Translations under genes and position numbers: made by a program
Notes under the pieces: model-generated
Databases searched by the model: none
Told to the model about the DNA's origin: nothing
Seen by the model: only the letters and a program-made list of their open reading frames with translations
NCBI GenBank assembly: GCA_037176705.1
Contig: CM073886.1
Location: forward strand, 62,001-126,000
DNA: 64,000 nt
Reading direction: 5' to 3'
DNA from: Molossus alvarezi
Taxonomy: Eukaryota; Chordata; Mammalia; Chiroptera; Molossidae
Part shown: in pieces, positions 13,907 through 27,896 of the stretch
Layout: each line of letters opens with the position of its first letter
How positions within the stretch are numbered: the stretch's first letter is position 1

Positions 13907-16900
13907 TCAGACCCATGGTCTCTGTTCTCTGGGCTCCTCTCTCGTACCCATGGTCTCCCCAACTCTGTGCTCCTCTCTCAGACCCATGGTCTCCTCTTCT
14001 CTGTGATCCTCTCTCAGACTTATGGTCTCCCCTGCTCTGTGCTCCTCTCTCAGACCCATGGTCTCCCCTGCTCTTTGCTCTTCTCTCAGACCCATGGACT
14101 CCCCTGCTCGGTGCTCCTCTCTCAGACCCATGGTTTCTCTTCTCTGTTCTCCTCTCTCAGACCCATGGTCTCCTCTTCTCTGTGCTCCTCTCTCAGACTT
14201 ATGGTCTCCCCTGCTCTGTGCTCCTCTCTCAGACCCATGGTCTCCCCTTCTCTGTGCACCTCTCTCAGACCCATGGTCTTTCTTCTCTGTGCTCCTCTCT
14301 CAGACCCATGGTCTCCCCTGCTCTGTGCTCCTCTCTGAGAACCATGGTTTCCCCTGCTCTGTGCTCCTCTCTTAGATCCATAAACACCTCTTCTGTGTTC
14401 ACCTCTCAGACCCATGGTCTTCCCAGCTCTGTGCTCCTCTCTCAGACCCATGGTCTCCCCTCTTCTGTGCTCCTCTCAGACCCATGGTCTCCACTGCTCT
14501 TTGCTCTTCTATCGGACCCATGGTCTCCCCTGCTCGGTGCTGCTCACCCAGACCCATTGTCTCTCTTCTCTGTGCTCCTCTCTCAGACCCATGGTCTCCC
14601 CTGCTCTTTGCACCTCTCTCAGACACTTGGTCTCCTCTTCTCTGGGCTCCTCTCTCAGCACATGGTCTCCCCTGCTCTGTGCTCCTCTCTCAGACCCATG
14701 GTCCCCTCTTCTCTGTGATCCACTCTGAGAGCCATGGTCTCCACTGCTGTGACCTCCACTCTCAGAACCATGGTCTCCCCTGCTCTGTGCTCTTCTCTCA
14801 GACCCATGGTCTCCCCTGCTCGGTGCTTTTTTCTCAGAGCCATGGTGTCCTCTTCTCTGTTTTCCTTTCTCAGACCCATGTTCTCCCCTTGTCTGTGCTC
14901 CTCTCTCAGACCCATGGTCTCCCCTGCTCTGTGCTCCTTTCTCAACCCATGGTCTCCCCTGCTCTGTGCTCCTCTCTCAGACCCATGGTCCCCTTTTCTC
15001 TGTGATCCACTCTGAGACCCATGGTCTCCACTGCTCTGAGCTCCACTCTCAGACCCATGGTCTCCCCTGCTTTGTGCTCCTCTCTCAGACCGATGGTCTC
15101 CCCTGCTCTTTGCTCCTCTCTTAGACCCATGGTCTCCACTTCTCTGTGGTCCTTTCTCAGACCCATGGTCTCCCCTTCTCTGTGCTCCTCTCTCAGACCC
15201 ATGGTCTCATTTTCTCTGTGCTCCTCTTTCAGACCTATAGACTCCAACTCTCTGTGCCCCTCTCCGAACCATGGTCTCCCCATCTATGTGTTCCGCCCTC
15301 AGACACATGGGCTCTTCTTCTCTGTGCCTCTCTCTCAGACCCATGGTCTCCCCTACTCCGTCCACCTCTCTCAGATCCATTGTCTCCCCTGCTCTTTGCT
15401 CCTCTCTCAGACCCATTGTCTCCCTGCTCTGTCCTCCTCTGTCAGAACTTGGTCTCCCCTGCTCTGTGCTCCTCCCTCAGACACACGGTCTCCTCTTCTC
15501 TGTGCCTCTCTCTCAGACCCATGGTCTCCCCTGCTCTGTCCACCTCTCTCAGACCCATTTTCTCCCCTGCTCTTTGCTTCCTCTCTCAGACCCATGATCA
15601 GCTCTTCTCTGTGCTCCATTACGACCCATGGCCTCCACTGCTCTGTGCTCCTCTCTCAGACCCATGGTCTCCCCTACTCTGTGCTCCTCTCTGAGACCCA
15701 TAAAATACTCTTCTCTGTGCCCCTCTCAGAACCATGGTGTCCCAGCTCTGTGCTCCTCTTTCAGACCCATGGTCTCCCCTGCTCTGTGCCCCTCTCTCAG
15801 ACCCATGGACTCTCTTCTCTGTGCTCCTCTCTCAGACACATGGTCTCCCCAGTTCTGTGCTCCTCTCTCAGACACATGGTCTCCTCTTCTCTGTGCTCCT
15901 CTCTCAGCCTTATGGTCTCCCCTTCTCTGTGCTCCTCTCTCAGACCCATGGTCTCTCTTCTCTGTGCTCCTCTCTCAGACCCATGGTCTCCCCGGCTCTT
16001 TGCTCCTCTCTCAGACCCATGGTCTCCCCTGCTCTTTGCTCTTCTCTCAGACCCATGGTCTCCCCTGCTCGGTGTTCCTCTCTCAGACCCATGGTCTCTC
16101 TTCTCTGTGCTCCTCTCTCAGATCCATGGTTTCCCCTGCTCTGTGCTCCTCTCTCAGACCCTTGGAATCCCCTGCTCTGTGCTCCTCTCTCTGACCCATG
16201 GTCTCCTCTTCTCTGTGATCCTCTCTCAGACCCGTGGTCTCCCTGTTCTTTGCTATTCTTTCAGACCCATGGTCTCCCCTGCTCTGTGCTCCTCTTTCAG
16301 ACCCATGGTCTCCCCTGCTCTGTGCTCCTCTTTCAGACCCATGGTCTCCCCTGCTCTGTGCTCCTCTCTCAGACCCATGGTCTCTCTTCTCTGTGTCCTC
16401 TCTCAGACCCATGGTCTCCCCTGCTCTGTGCTCCTCTCTCAGACCCATGGTCTCCCCTACTCTTTGCTCCTTTTCTCTGGGCTCCTCTGTCAGACTCATA
16501 GACTCCTCTACTCTGGGCTCCTCTCTCAGACACATGGTCTCCTCTTCTCTTTGGTCCTCTCTCCGAACCATGGTCTACTGTTCTCTGGGGTCCTCTCTCA
16601 GAACCATGGTCTCCCTTCTCTGAGCTCCTCTCTCAGATCTATAGTCTCCCCTAGTTTTGCACCTCTTTCAGACCCCTGGTCTCCCCTGCTCTGTGCTCCT
16701 CTCTCACACGCAAGATCTCCTCTTCTCAATGCTCCTCTCAGACCCATATCTCCCCTGCTTTTTGCACCTCACTCAGACCCATGGTCTTCTTCTCTTTGGG
16801 CTCCTCTCTCAGACCTATAGTCTCTCCTGCTCTGTGCTCCTCTCTCAAACCCATGATCTCCCCTGCTCTGTGCTCCTCTCTCAGAGCCATGGTCTCCTCT

Positions 16901-19510
16901 TCAATGGGTTCCTCTCTCAGACCCATGGTATCCCCTTCCATGGGTTCCTCTCTCAGACCCATGGTCTCCCCTAGTCTATGCTCCTCTCTCAGTCCCATCG
17001 CCTCATCTTCTCTGTGCTCCTCTCTCAGACCCATGGTCTCCCCTCTTCTGTGCTCCTCTCAGACTCATGGTCTCCACTGCTCTTTGCTCTTCTATCGGAC
17101 CCATGGTCTCCCCTGCTCGGTGCTCCTCCCCAAGAGCCATTGTCTCTCTTCTCTGTGCTCCTCTCTCAGACCCATGGTCTTCCCTGCTCTGTGCTTCTCT
17201 CTCAGACCCATCGTCTCCCCTGCTCTGTGCTCCTTTTTCAGACGCATGGACTCCCCTGCTCTGTGCTCCTCTTTCAGAATCATGGTCCCCTCTTCTCTGT
17301 GCTCCTCTCAGACTTATGGTCTCCCCTGCTCTGTGCTCCTCTCTCAGACCCATGGTCTTCCCAGCTCTGTGCTCCTCTCTCAGATCCATGGTCTCCCCTG
17401 CTCGGTGCTCCTCACTCAGACCCATGGTCTCCCCTACTCTGTGCTCCTCTGAGACCCATAGAGTACTCTTCTCTGTGCCCCTCTCAGAAACATGGTGTCC
17501 CATCTCTGTGCTCCTCTCTCAGACCCATGGTCTCCCCTGCTCTGTGCCCCTCTCTCAGACCCATGGTCTCTCTTCTCTGTGCTACTCTCTCAGACACATG
17601 GTCTCCCCAGTTCTGTGCTCCGCTCTCAGACACATGGTCTCCTCTTCTCTGGGCTCCTCTCTCAGCCTTATGGTTTCCCCTGCTCTGTGCTCCTCTCTCA
17701 GTCCCATGGTCCCTCTTCTCTGTGCTCCTCTCTCAGACCCATGGTCTCCCCGGCTTTATGCTCCTTCTCAGACCCATGGTCTCCCCTGCTCTTTGCTCTT
17801 CTCTCAGACCCATGGTCTCCCCTGCTCGGTGTTCCTCTCTCAGACCCATGGTCTCTCTTCTCTGTGCTCCTCTCTCAGACCCATGGTCTCCCCTGCTCTG
17901 CGCTCCTCTCTCACACCCTTTTACTCCCCTGCTCTGTGCTCCTCTCTGAGACCCATAGACTCCTCTTCTCTGTGCCCCTCTCTCAGCCTTATGGTCTCCC
18001 CTGCTCTGTGCTCCTCTCTCGGACCCATGGTCTCCCCGGCTCTTTGCTCCTCTCTCAGACCCATGGTCTCCCCTGCTCTTTGCTCTTCTCTCAGACGCAT
18101 GTACTCCCCTGCTCGGTGTTCCTCTCTCAGACCCATGGTCTCTCTTCTCTGTACTCCTCTCTCAGACCCATGGTCTCCCCTGCTCTGTGCTCCTCTCTCA
18201 GACCCTTGGACTCCACTGCTCTGTGCTCCTCTCTGAGACCCATAGACTCTTCTTCTCTTTGCCCCTCTCAGACCCATGGTCTCCCCAGCTCTGTGCTCCT
18301 CTCTCAGACCCATGGTCTCCCCTGCTCTGTGCTCCTCTCTGAGACCCATAGACTCCTCTTCTCTGTGCCCCTCTCATACCCATGGTCTCCCTTGCTCTTT
18401 GCTCCTCTCTCAGACCCATGGTCTCCCCTGCACTTTGCTCTTCTCTCAGACCCATGTCCTCCCCTACTCTGTGATCCTCTCTCACACCCATGATCTCCTC
18501 TTCTCTGTGCTCCATTCAGACCTATGGTCTCCACTGCTCTGTGCTCCTCTCTCAGACCCATGGTCTCCCCTCTTCTGTGTTCCTCTCAGACCCATGGTCT
18601 CCCATGCTCTTTACACCTCTCTCAGTCCCTTGGTCTCCTCTTCTCTGTGCACCTCTCTCAGCCCATGGTCTCCCCTACTCTGTGCTCCTCTCTGAGACAC
18701 ATAGACTCGCCTTCTCTGTGCCCCTCTCAAACCCTATGTCTCCCCTGCTCGGTGCTCCTCTCTCAGACCCATGGTCTCTCTTCTCTGTGCCCCGCTCAGA
18801 ACCATGGTCTCCCCAGCTCTGTGCTCCTCTCTCAGACCCATGGTCTCCCCTGCTCTGTGCTCCTCTCTCAGACCCATGTTCTCCCCTGCTCGGTGCTCCT
18901 CTCTCAGACCCATGGTCTCTCTTCTCTGTGCTCCTCTCTCAGACCCATGGTCTCCCCTGCGCTGTGCTCCTCTCTCAGTCCCATGGTCTCCCCTGCTGTG
19001 TTCTCCTCTCTGAGACCCATAGACTCCTCTTCTCTGTGCCCCTCTCAGACCCATGGTCTCGCCAGCTCTGTGCTCCTCTCTCAGACCCATGGTCTCCCGT
19101 CTTCTGTGCTCCTCTCAGACCCATGGTCTCCCCTGCTCTTTGCACCTCTCTCAGACACTTGGTCTCCTCTTCTCTGGGCTCCTCTCTCAGCACATGGTCT
19201 CCCCTGCTCTGTGCTCCTTTCTCAGACCCATGGTCTCCGCAGCTCTGTGCTCCTCTCTCAAACCCATGGTCCCCTCTTCTCTGTGATCCACTCTGAGACC
19301 CATGGTCTCCACTGCTGTGAGCTCCACTCTCAGAACCATCGTCTCCCCTGCTCTTTGCTCTTCTCTCAGACCCATGGTCTCCCCTGCTAGGTGCTTTTTT
19401 CTCAGAGCCATGGTCTCCTCTTCTCTGTTTTCCTTTCTCACAACCACGTTCTCCCCTTGTCCGTGCTCCTCTCTCAGACCCATGGTCTCCCCTGCTCTGT
19501 GCTCCTCTCT
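13907..19510. repeat. Higher-order module B, copy 2
   Basis: A tandem copy of 8,020-13,698 in the same orientation and the same monomer order. It retains the 106-bp piece that copy 1 lacks near 8,520, but has lost one 36-bp unit near 14,690 and a 106-bp group near 17,940. Otherwise I see only isolated substitutions against copies 1 and 3. The module passes directly into the first C module. Confidence 0.85.
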
Positions 19511-22066
19511 CAGACCCATGGTCTCTCTACTCTGTGCTCCTCTCTCGTACCCATGGTCTCCCCAACTCTGTGCTCCTCTCTCAGACCCATGGTCTCCTCT
19601 TCTCTGTGCTCCTCTCTCAGACTTATGGTCTCCCCTGCTCTGTGCTCCTCTCTCAGACCCATGGTCTCCCCTGCTCGGTGCTCCTCACTCAGACCTATGG
19701 TCTCCCCTACTCGGTGCTCCTCTCTGAGACCCATAGAATACTCTTCTCTGTGCCCCTCTCAGAACCATGGTGTCCCAGCTCTGTGCTCCTCTCTCAGACC
19801 CATGGTCTCCCCTGCTCTGTGCCCCTCCCTCAGACCCATGGTCTCTCTTCTCTGTGCTCCTGTCTCAGACACATGGTCTCCCCAGTTCTGTGATCCTCTC
19901 TCAGACACATGGTCTCCTCTTCTCTGTGCTCCTCTCTCAGCCTTATGGTCTCCCATGCTCTGTGCTCCTCTCTCAGACCCATGGTCTCTCTTCTCTGTGC
20001 TCCTCTCTCAGACCCATGGTCTCCCCGGCTTTATGCTCCTCTCTCAGACCCATGGTCTCCCCTGCTCTTTGCTCTTCTCTCAGACCCATGGTCTCCCTTG
20101 CTCGTTGTTCCTCTCTCAAACCCATGGTCTCTCTTCTCTGTGCTCCTCTCTCAGACCCATTGTCTCCCCTGCTCTGTGCTCCTCTCTCAGACCCTTTTAC
20201 TCCCCTGCTCTGTGATCCAATCTGAGACCCATAGACTCCTCTTCTCTGTGCCCCTCTCAGACCGATGGTCTCCCCAGCTCTGTGCTCCTCTCTCAGACCC
20301 ATGGTCTCCCCTGCTCTGTGCTCCTCTCTGAGACCCATAGACTCCTCTTCTCTGTGCCCCTCTCAGACCCATGGTCTCCCCTGCACTTTGCTCTTCTCTC
20401 AGACCCATGTCCTCCCCTACTCTGTGCTCCTCTCTCACACCCATGATCTCCTCTTCTCTGTGCTCCATTCAGAACCATGGTCTCCACTGCTCTGTGCTCC
20501 TCTCTCAGACCCATGGTCTCCCCTCTTCTGTGTTCCTCTCAGACCCATGGTCTCCCATGCTCTTTACACCTCTCTCAGTCCCTTGTTTTCCTCTTCTCTG
20601 GGCACCTCTCTCAGCCCATGGTCTCCCCTATCTGTGTTCATCTCTGAGACACATAGACTCGCCTTCTCTGTGCCCCTCTCAAACCCTATGTCTCCCCTGC
20701 TCGGTGCTCCTCTCTCAGACCCATGGTCTCTCTTCTCTGTGCTCCTCTCTCAGACCCATGGTCTCCCCTGCTCTGTGCTCCTCTCTCAGTCCCATGGTCT
20801 CCCCTGCTGTGTGCTCCTCTCTGAGACCCATAGACTCCTCTTCTCTGTGCCCCGCTCAGAACCATGGTCTCCCGAGCTCTGTGCTCCTCTCTCAGACCCA
20901 TGGTCTCCCCTCTTCTGTGCTCCTCTCAGACCCATGGTCTCCCCTGCTCTTTGCACCTCTCTCAGACACTTGGTCTCCTCTTCTCTGGGCTCCTCTGTCA
21001 GCACATGGTCTCCCCTGCACTGTGCTCCTTTCTCAGACCCATGGTTCCCCAAATCTGTGCTCCTCTCTCAGACCCATGCTCCCCTCTTCTCTGTGATCCA
21101 CTCTGAGACCCATGGTCTCCACTGCTGTGAGCTCCTCTCTCAGACCCATGGTCTCCCCTGCTCTTTGCTCTTCTCTCAGACCCATGGTCTCCCCTGCTCG
21201 GTGCTTTTTTCTCAGAGCCATGGTCTCCTCTTCTCTGTTTTCCTTTCACAGACCCACGTTCTCCCCTTGTCTGTGCTACTCTCTCAGACCCATGGTCTCC
21301 CCTGCTCTGTGCTCTCTCTCAGACCCATGGTCTCCCCTGCTCTGTGCTCCTTTCTCAGACTAATGGTCTCATCTTCTCTGTGCTCCTCTTTCAGACCCAT
21401 AGACTCCACTTCTCTGTGCCCCTCTCAGACCCATGGTTTCCCCATCTATGTGTTCCGCCCTCAGACACATGGTCGCTTCTTCTCTGTGCCTCTCTCTCAG
21501 ACCCATGGTCTCCCCTACTCTGTCCACCTTTCTCAGACCCATTTTCTCCCCTGCTATTTGCTCCTCTCTCAGACACATGGTCTCCTCTTCTCTGTGCCTC
21601 TCTCTCAGACCCATGGTTTCCCCTACTCTGTCCACCTCTCTCAGACCCATGGTCTCCCTGCTCTGTGCTCCTCTGTCTGAACTTGGTCTCCCCTGCTCTG
21701 TGCTCCTCCCTCAGACACATGGTCTCCTCTTCTCTGTGCCTCTCTCTCAGACCCATGTTTTCCCCTACTCTGTCCACCCCTCTCAGACCCATTGTCTCCC
21801 CTGCTCTTTGCTCCTTTCTGAGACCCATGATCACCTCTTCTCTGTACTCCATTACGACCCATGGTCTTCACTGCTCTGTGCTCCTCTCTAAGACCCATGG
21901 TCTCCCCTGCGCTGTGCTCCTCTCTGAGACCCATGGTCTCCCCTGCTCTGTGCTCCTATCTCAGACCCACAGACTCCTCTTCTCTGTGCCCCCTCAAACC
22001 CAGAATTTCCCCTGCTCTGTGCTCCTCTCTCAGACCCAGGGTCTCCGCTGCTCTGTGCACCTCTCT
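19511..22066. repeat. Higher-order module C, copy 1 (2,556 bp)
   Basis: The block is 2,556 bp, exactly 71 times 36, and is followed at once by a copy with the same length and landmark order. It runs from a unit reading TCTCTCTACTCTG, through CATAGAATACTC units, a B-like section and the GTTCCGCCCT marker at 21,452, to the AAACCCAGAATTTCCCC marker at 21,996. I saw no difference from copy 2 in the long stretches I compared. It is directly continuous with B copy 2 on the left. Confidence 0.9.
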
Positions 22067-24622
22067 CAGACTCATGGTCTCTCTACTCTGTGCTCCTCTC
22101 TCGTACCCATGGTCTCCCCAACTCTGTGCTCCTCTCTCAGACCCATGGTCTCCTCTTCTCTGTGCTCCTCTCTCAGACTTATGGTCTCCCCTGCTCTGTG
22201 CTCCTCTCTCAGACCCATGGTCTCCCCTGCTCGGTGCTCCTCACTCAGACCTATGGTCTCCCCTACTCGGTGCTCCTCTCTGAGACCCATAGAATACTCT
22301 TCTCTGTGCCCCTCTCAGAACCATGGTGTCCCAGCTCTGTGCTCCTCTCTCAGACCCATGGTCTCCCCTGCTCTGTGCCCCTCCCTCAGACCCATGGTCT
22401 CTCTTCTCTGTGCTCCTGTCTCAGACACATGGTCTCCCCAGTTCTGTGATCCTCTCTCAGACACATGGTCTCCTCTTCTCTGTGCTCCTCTCTCAGCCTT
22501 ATGGTCTCCCATGCTCTGTGCTCCTCTCTCAGACCCATGGTCTCTCTTCTCTGTGCTCCTCTCTCAGACCCATGGTCTCCCCGGCTTTATGCTCCTCTCT
22601 CAGACCCATGGTCTCCCCTGCTCTTTGCTCTTCTCTCAGACCCATGGTCTCCCTTGCTCGTTGTTCCTCTCTCAAACCCATGGTCTCTCTTCTCTGTGCT
22701 CCTCTCTCAGACCCATTGTCTCCCCTGCTCTGTGCTCCTCTCTCAGACCCTTTTACTCCCCTGCTCTGTGATCCAATCTGAGACCCATAGACTCCTCTTC
22801 TCTGTGCCCCTCTCAGACCGATGGTCTCCCCAGCTCTGTGCTCCTCTCTCAGACCCATGGTCTCCCCTGCTCTGTGCTCCTCTCTGAGACCCATAGACTC
22901 CTCTTCTCTGTGCCCCTCTCAGACCCATGGTCTCCCCTGCACTTTGCTCTTCTCTCAGACCCATGTCCTCCCCTACTCTGTGCTCCTCTCTCACACCCAT
23001 GATCTCCTCTTCTCTGTGCTCCATTCAGAACCATGGTCTCCACTGCTCTGTGCTCCTCTCTCAGACCCATGGTCTCCCCTCTTCTGTGTTCCTCTCAGAC
23101 CCATGGTCTCCCATGCTCTTTACACCTCTCTCAGTCCCTTGTTTTCCTCTTCTCTGGGCACCTCTCTCAGCCCATGGTCTCCCCTATCTGTGTTCATCTC
23201 TGAGACACATAGACTCGCCTTCTCTGTGCCCCTCTCAAACCCTATGTCTCCCCTGCTCGGTGCTCCTCTCTCAGACCCATGGTCTCTCTTCTCTGTGCTC
23301 CTCTCTCAGACCCATGGTCTCCCCTGCTCTGTGCTCCTCTCTCAGTCCCATGGTCTCCCCTGCTGTGTGCTCCTCTCTGAGACCCATAGACTCCTCTTCT
23401 CTGTGCCCCGCTCAGAACCATGGTCTCCCGAGCTCTGTGCTCCTCTCTCAGACCCATGGTCTCCCCTCTTCTGTGCTCCTCTCAGACCCATGGTCTCCCC
23501 TGCTCTTTGCACCTCTCTCAGACACTTGGTCTCCTCTTCTCTGGGCTCCTCTGTCAGCACATGGTCTCCCCTGCACTGTGCTCCTTTCTCAGACCCATGG
23601 TTCCCCAAATCTGTGCTCCTCTCTCAGACCCATGCTCCCCTCTTCTCTGTGATCCACTCTGAGACCCATGGTCTCCACTGCTGTGAGCTCCTCTCTCAGA
23701 CCCATGGTCTCCCCTGCTCTTTGCTCTTCTCTCAGACCCATGGTCTCCCCTGCTCGGTGCTTTTTTCTCAGAGCCATGGTCTCCTCTTCTCTGTTTTCCT
23801 TTCACAGACCCACGTTCTCCCCTTGTCTGTGCTACTCTCTCAGACCCATGGTCTCCCCTGCTCTGTGCTCTCTCTCAGACCCATGGTCTCCCCTGCTCTG
23901 TGCTCCTTTCTCAGACTAATGGTCTCATCTTCTCTGTGCTCCTCTTTCAGACCCATAGACTCCACTTCTCTGTGCCCCTCTCAGACCCATGGTTTCCCCA
24001 TCTATGTGTTCCGCCCTCAGACACATGGTCGCTTCTTCTCTGTGCCTCTCTCTCAGACCCATGGTCTCCCCTACTCTGTCCACCTTTCTCAGACCCATTT
24101 TCTCCCCTGCTATTTGCTCCTCTCTCAGACACATGGTCTCCTCTTCTCTGTGCCTCTCTCTCAGACCCATGGTTTCCCCTACTCTGTCCACCTCTCTCAG
24201 ACCCATGGTCTCCCTGCTCTGTGCTCCTCTGTCTGAACTTGGTCTCCCCTGCTCTGTGCTCCTCCCTCAGACACATGGTCTCCTCTTCTCTGTGCCTCTC
24301 TCTCAGACCCATGTTTTCCCCTACTCTGTCCACCCCTCTCAGACCCATTGTCTCCCCTGCTCTTTGCTCCTTTCTGAGACCCATGATCACCTCTTCTCTG
24401 TACTCCATTACGACCCATGGTCTTCACTGCTCTGTGCTCCTCTCTAAGACCCATGGTCTCCCCTGCGCTGTGCTCCTCTCTGAGACCCATGGTCTCCCCT
24501 GCTCTGTGCTCCTATCTCAGACCCACAGACTCCTCTTCTCTGTGCCCCCTCAAACCCAGAATTTCCCCTGCTCTGTGCTCCTCTCTCAGACCCAGGGTCT
24601 CCGCTGCTCTGTGCACCTCTCT
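22067..24622. repeat. Higher-order module C, copy 2 (2,556 bp)
   Basis: A head-to-tail copy of the preceding block at an offset of 2,556 bp, identical as far as I compared it. The only clear divergence is at its right end, where it continues into module D (TTTCCTCTTCTCTCTG) instead of returning to the start of C. That makes the right boundary of the duplication sharp, near 24,622. Confidence 0.9.
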
Positions 24623-25909
24623 CAGACTCATGGTTTCCTCTTCTCTCTGCTCCTCTCTCAGAGCCATGGTCTCCCTTGCTCTGTGCTCCTCTCTCAGACC
24701 CATGCTCTCCTTTTCTCTGGGCTCCTCTGTAAGACCCATACACTCCTCTAGTCTGGGCTCCTCTCTCAGACACATGGTCTGCTCTTCTCTTTGTTCCTAT
24801 CTCAGTCCCATGGTATCCCCTTTTCTGTGCTCCTATCTCAGTCCCATGGTATCCTCTTCTCTGTGCTCCTCTCTCAGACCCATGGTTTCCCATGCTTTGT
24901 GCTCCTATCTCAGACACATGGTCTCCCCTGCTCTGTGCCCCTCTCTCAGACACATGTTCTCCTCTTCTCGGGGCTCCTCTGTAAGACCCATATACTCCTC
25001 TTCTCTGGGCTCTTCTCTCACACCCATTGTTTCCTCTTCTCCTGGCTTCTCTCTCAGACCCATGGTCTCCTCTGCTCTGTGCTCCTCTCCCAGACCCAAT
25101 TTCTCCCCTGCTCTGTGCTCCTCTCTCAGACCAATGGTCTCTTCTTCTCTGGGCCCCTCTCTCATACCCATGGTCTCCTCTTCTCTGGGAACCTCTCTCT
25201 GACCCATGGTCTCTCCTGCTCTGTGCTCCTCTCTCAGAACCATGGTCTCCCTTCCCTGAGCTCCTCTCTCAGATCTATAGTCTCCCCTGGTTTTTGCACC
25301 TCTTTCAGACCCCTGGTCTCCCCTGTTCTGTGCTCCTCTCTCACACGCAAGATCTCCTCTTCTCAATGCTCCTCTCAGACCCATAGTCTCCCCTGCTTTT
25401 CGCACCTCACTCAGACCCATGGTCTTCTTCTCTCTGAGCTCCTCTCTCAGACCTATAGTCTCCCCTGCTCTGTGCTCCTCTCTCAAACCCATGGTCTCCT
25501 CTGCTCTGTGCTCCTTTCTCAGACCCATGGTCTCCCCGGCTATGTGCTCCTCTCTCAGACCAATGGTCCCCTGTTCTCTGATCCACTCTGAGACCCATGG
25601 TCTCCACTGCTCTGAGCTCCACTCTCAGACCAATGGTCTCCCCTGCTCTGTGCTCCTCTCTCAGACCCATAGACTCCTCTTCTCTGGGCCCCTCTCAGAC
25701 CCATGGTCTCCCCTGCTCTGTGCTCCTCTCAGACCCATGATCTCCCCTGCTCTGTGCTCCTCTCTCAGAGCCATGGTCTCCTCTTCTCTGGGTTCCTCTC
25801 TCAGACCCATGGTATCCCCTTCCATGTGCTCCTCTCTCAGACCCATGGTCTCCCCTAGTCTATGCTCCTCTCTCAGTCCCATCGCCTCATCTTCTCTGTG
25901 CTCCTCTCT
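24623..25909. repeat. Higher-order module D, copy 1
   Basis: About 1.29 kb of less regular units, with many CTGGGCTCC and GTAAGACCC variants, CATATACTCC units and a CCCATCGCCTCATC unit at the end. It is copied at 27,897-29,182 (offset 3,274 then 3,273 bp because of one lost base near 28,583) and in part at 45,391-45,960 and 54,081-54,640. Related but rearranged runs occur inside modules A (5,930-6,650) and B (10,700-11,068). Confidence 0.82.
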
Positions 25910-27896
25910 CAGACCCATGGTCTCTCTACTCTGTGCTCCTCTCTCGTACCCATGGTCTCCCCAACTCTGTGCTCCTCTCTCAGACCCATGGTCTCCTCTT
26001 CTCTGTGCTCCTCTCTCAGACTTATGGTCTCCCCTGCTCTGTGCTCCTCTCTCAGACCCATGGTCTCCCCTGCTCGGTGCTCCTCACTCAGACCTATGAT
26101 CTCCCCTACTCGGTGCTCCTCTCTGAGACCCATAGAATACTCTTCTCTGTGCCCCTCTCAGAACCATGGTGTCCCAGCTCTGTGCTCCTCTCTCAGACCC
26201 ATGGTCTCCCCTGCTCTGTGCCCCTCCCTCAGACCCATGGTCTCTCTTCTCTGTGCTCCTGTCTCAGACACATGGTCTCCCCAGTTCTGTGATCCTCTCT
26301 CAGACACATGGTCTCCTCTTCTCTGTGCTCCTCTCTCAGCCTTATGGTCTCCCATGCTCTGTGCTCCTCTCTCAGACCCATGGTCTCTCTTCTCTGTGCT
26401 CCTCTCTCAGACCCATGGTCTCCCCGGCTTTATGCTCCTCTCTCAGACCCATGGTCTCCCCTGCTCTTTGCTCTTCTCTCAGACCCATGGTCTCCCTTGC
26501 TCGTTGTTCCTCTCTCAAACCCATGGTCTCTCTTCTCTGTGCTCCTCTCTCAGACCCATTGTCTCCCCTGCTCTGTGCTCCTCTCTCAGACCCTTTTACT
26601 CCCCTGCTCTGTGATCCAATCTGAGACCCATAGACTCCTCTTCTCTGTGCCCCTCTCAGACCGATGGTCTCCCCAGCTCTGTGCTCCTCTCTCAGACCCA
26701 TGGTCTCCCCTGCTCTGTGCTCCTCTCTGAGACCCATAGACTCCTCTTCTCTGTGCCCCTCTCAGACCCATGGTCTCCCCTGCACTTTGCTCTTCTCTCA
26801 GACCCATGTCCTCCCCTACTCTGTGCTCCTCTCTCACACCCATGATCTCCTCTTCTCTGTGCTCCATTCAGAACCATGGTCTCCACTGCTCTGTGCTCCT
26901 CTCTCAGACCCATGGTCTCCCCTCTTCTGTGTTCCTCTCAGACCCATGGTCTCCCATGCTCTTTACACCTCTCTCAGTCCCTTGTTTTCCTCTTCTCTGG
27001 GCACCTCTCTCAGCCCATGGTCTCCCCTATCTGTGTTCATCTCTGAGACACATAGACTCGCCTTCTCTGTGCCCCTCTCAAACCCTATGTCTCCCCTGCT
27101 CGGTGCTCCTCTCTCAGACCCATGGTCTCCCCTGCTCTGTGCTCTCTCTCAGACCCATGGTCTCCCCTGCTCTGTGCTCCTTTCTCAGACTAATGGTCTC
27201 ATCTTCTCTGTGCTCCTCTTTCAGACCCATAGACTCCACTTCTCTGTTCCCCTCTCAGACCCATGGTTTCCCCATCTATGTGTTCCGCCCTCAGACACAT
27301 GGTCGCTTCTTCTCTGTGCCTCTCTCTCAGACCCATGGTCTCCCCTACTCTGTCCACCTTTCTCAGACCCATTTTCTCCCCTGCTATTTGCTCCTCTCTC
27401 AGACACATGGTCTCCTCTTCTCTGTGCCTCTCTCTCAGACCCATGGTTTCCCCTACTCTGTCCACCTCTCTCAGACCCATGGTCTCCCTGCTCTGTGCTC
27501 CTCTGTCTGAACTTGGTCTCCCCTGCTCTGTGCTCCTCCCTCAGACACATGGTCTCCTCTTCTCTGTGCCTCTCTCTCAGACCCATGTTTTCCCCTACTC
27601 TGTCCACCCCTCTCAGACCCATTGTCTCCCCTGCTCTTTGCTCCTTTCTGAGACCCATGATCACCTCTTCTCTGTACTCCATTACGACCCATGGTCTCCA
27701 CTGCTCTGTGCTCCTCTCTAAGACCCATGGTCTCCCCTGCGCTGTGCTCCTCTCTGAGACCCATGGTCTCCCCTGCTCTGTGCTCCTATCTCAGACCCAC
27801 AGACTCCTCTTCTCTGTGCCCCCTCAAACCCAGAATTTCCCCTGCTCTGTGCTCCTCTCTCAGACCCAGGGTCTCCGCTGCTCTGTGCACCTCTCT
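25910..27896. repeat. Higher-order module C, copy 3, with internal 569-bp deletion
   Basis: The left part follows C copy 2 at an offset of 3,843 bp up to about 27,113. The right part follows it at an offset of 3,274 bp. The difference of 569 bp is an internal deletion, about sixteen monomers, with its join near 27,080-27,120 inside ordinary monomer sequence. The block together with the following D copy forms a tandem duplicate of 22,067-25,909. Confidence 0.85.

Noticed and set aside
27080..27120. A possible insertion site or attachment site at the C3 deletion join
   Set aside because: The join falls inside ordinary monomers with no unique bases, target duplication or element end. Unequal exchange between monomers explains it.
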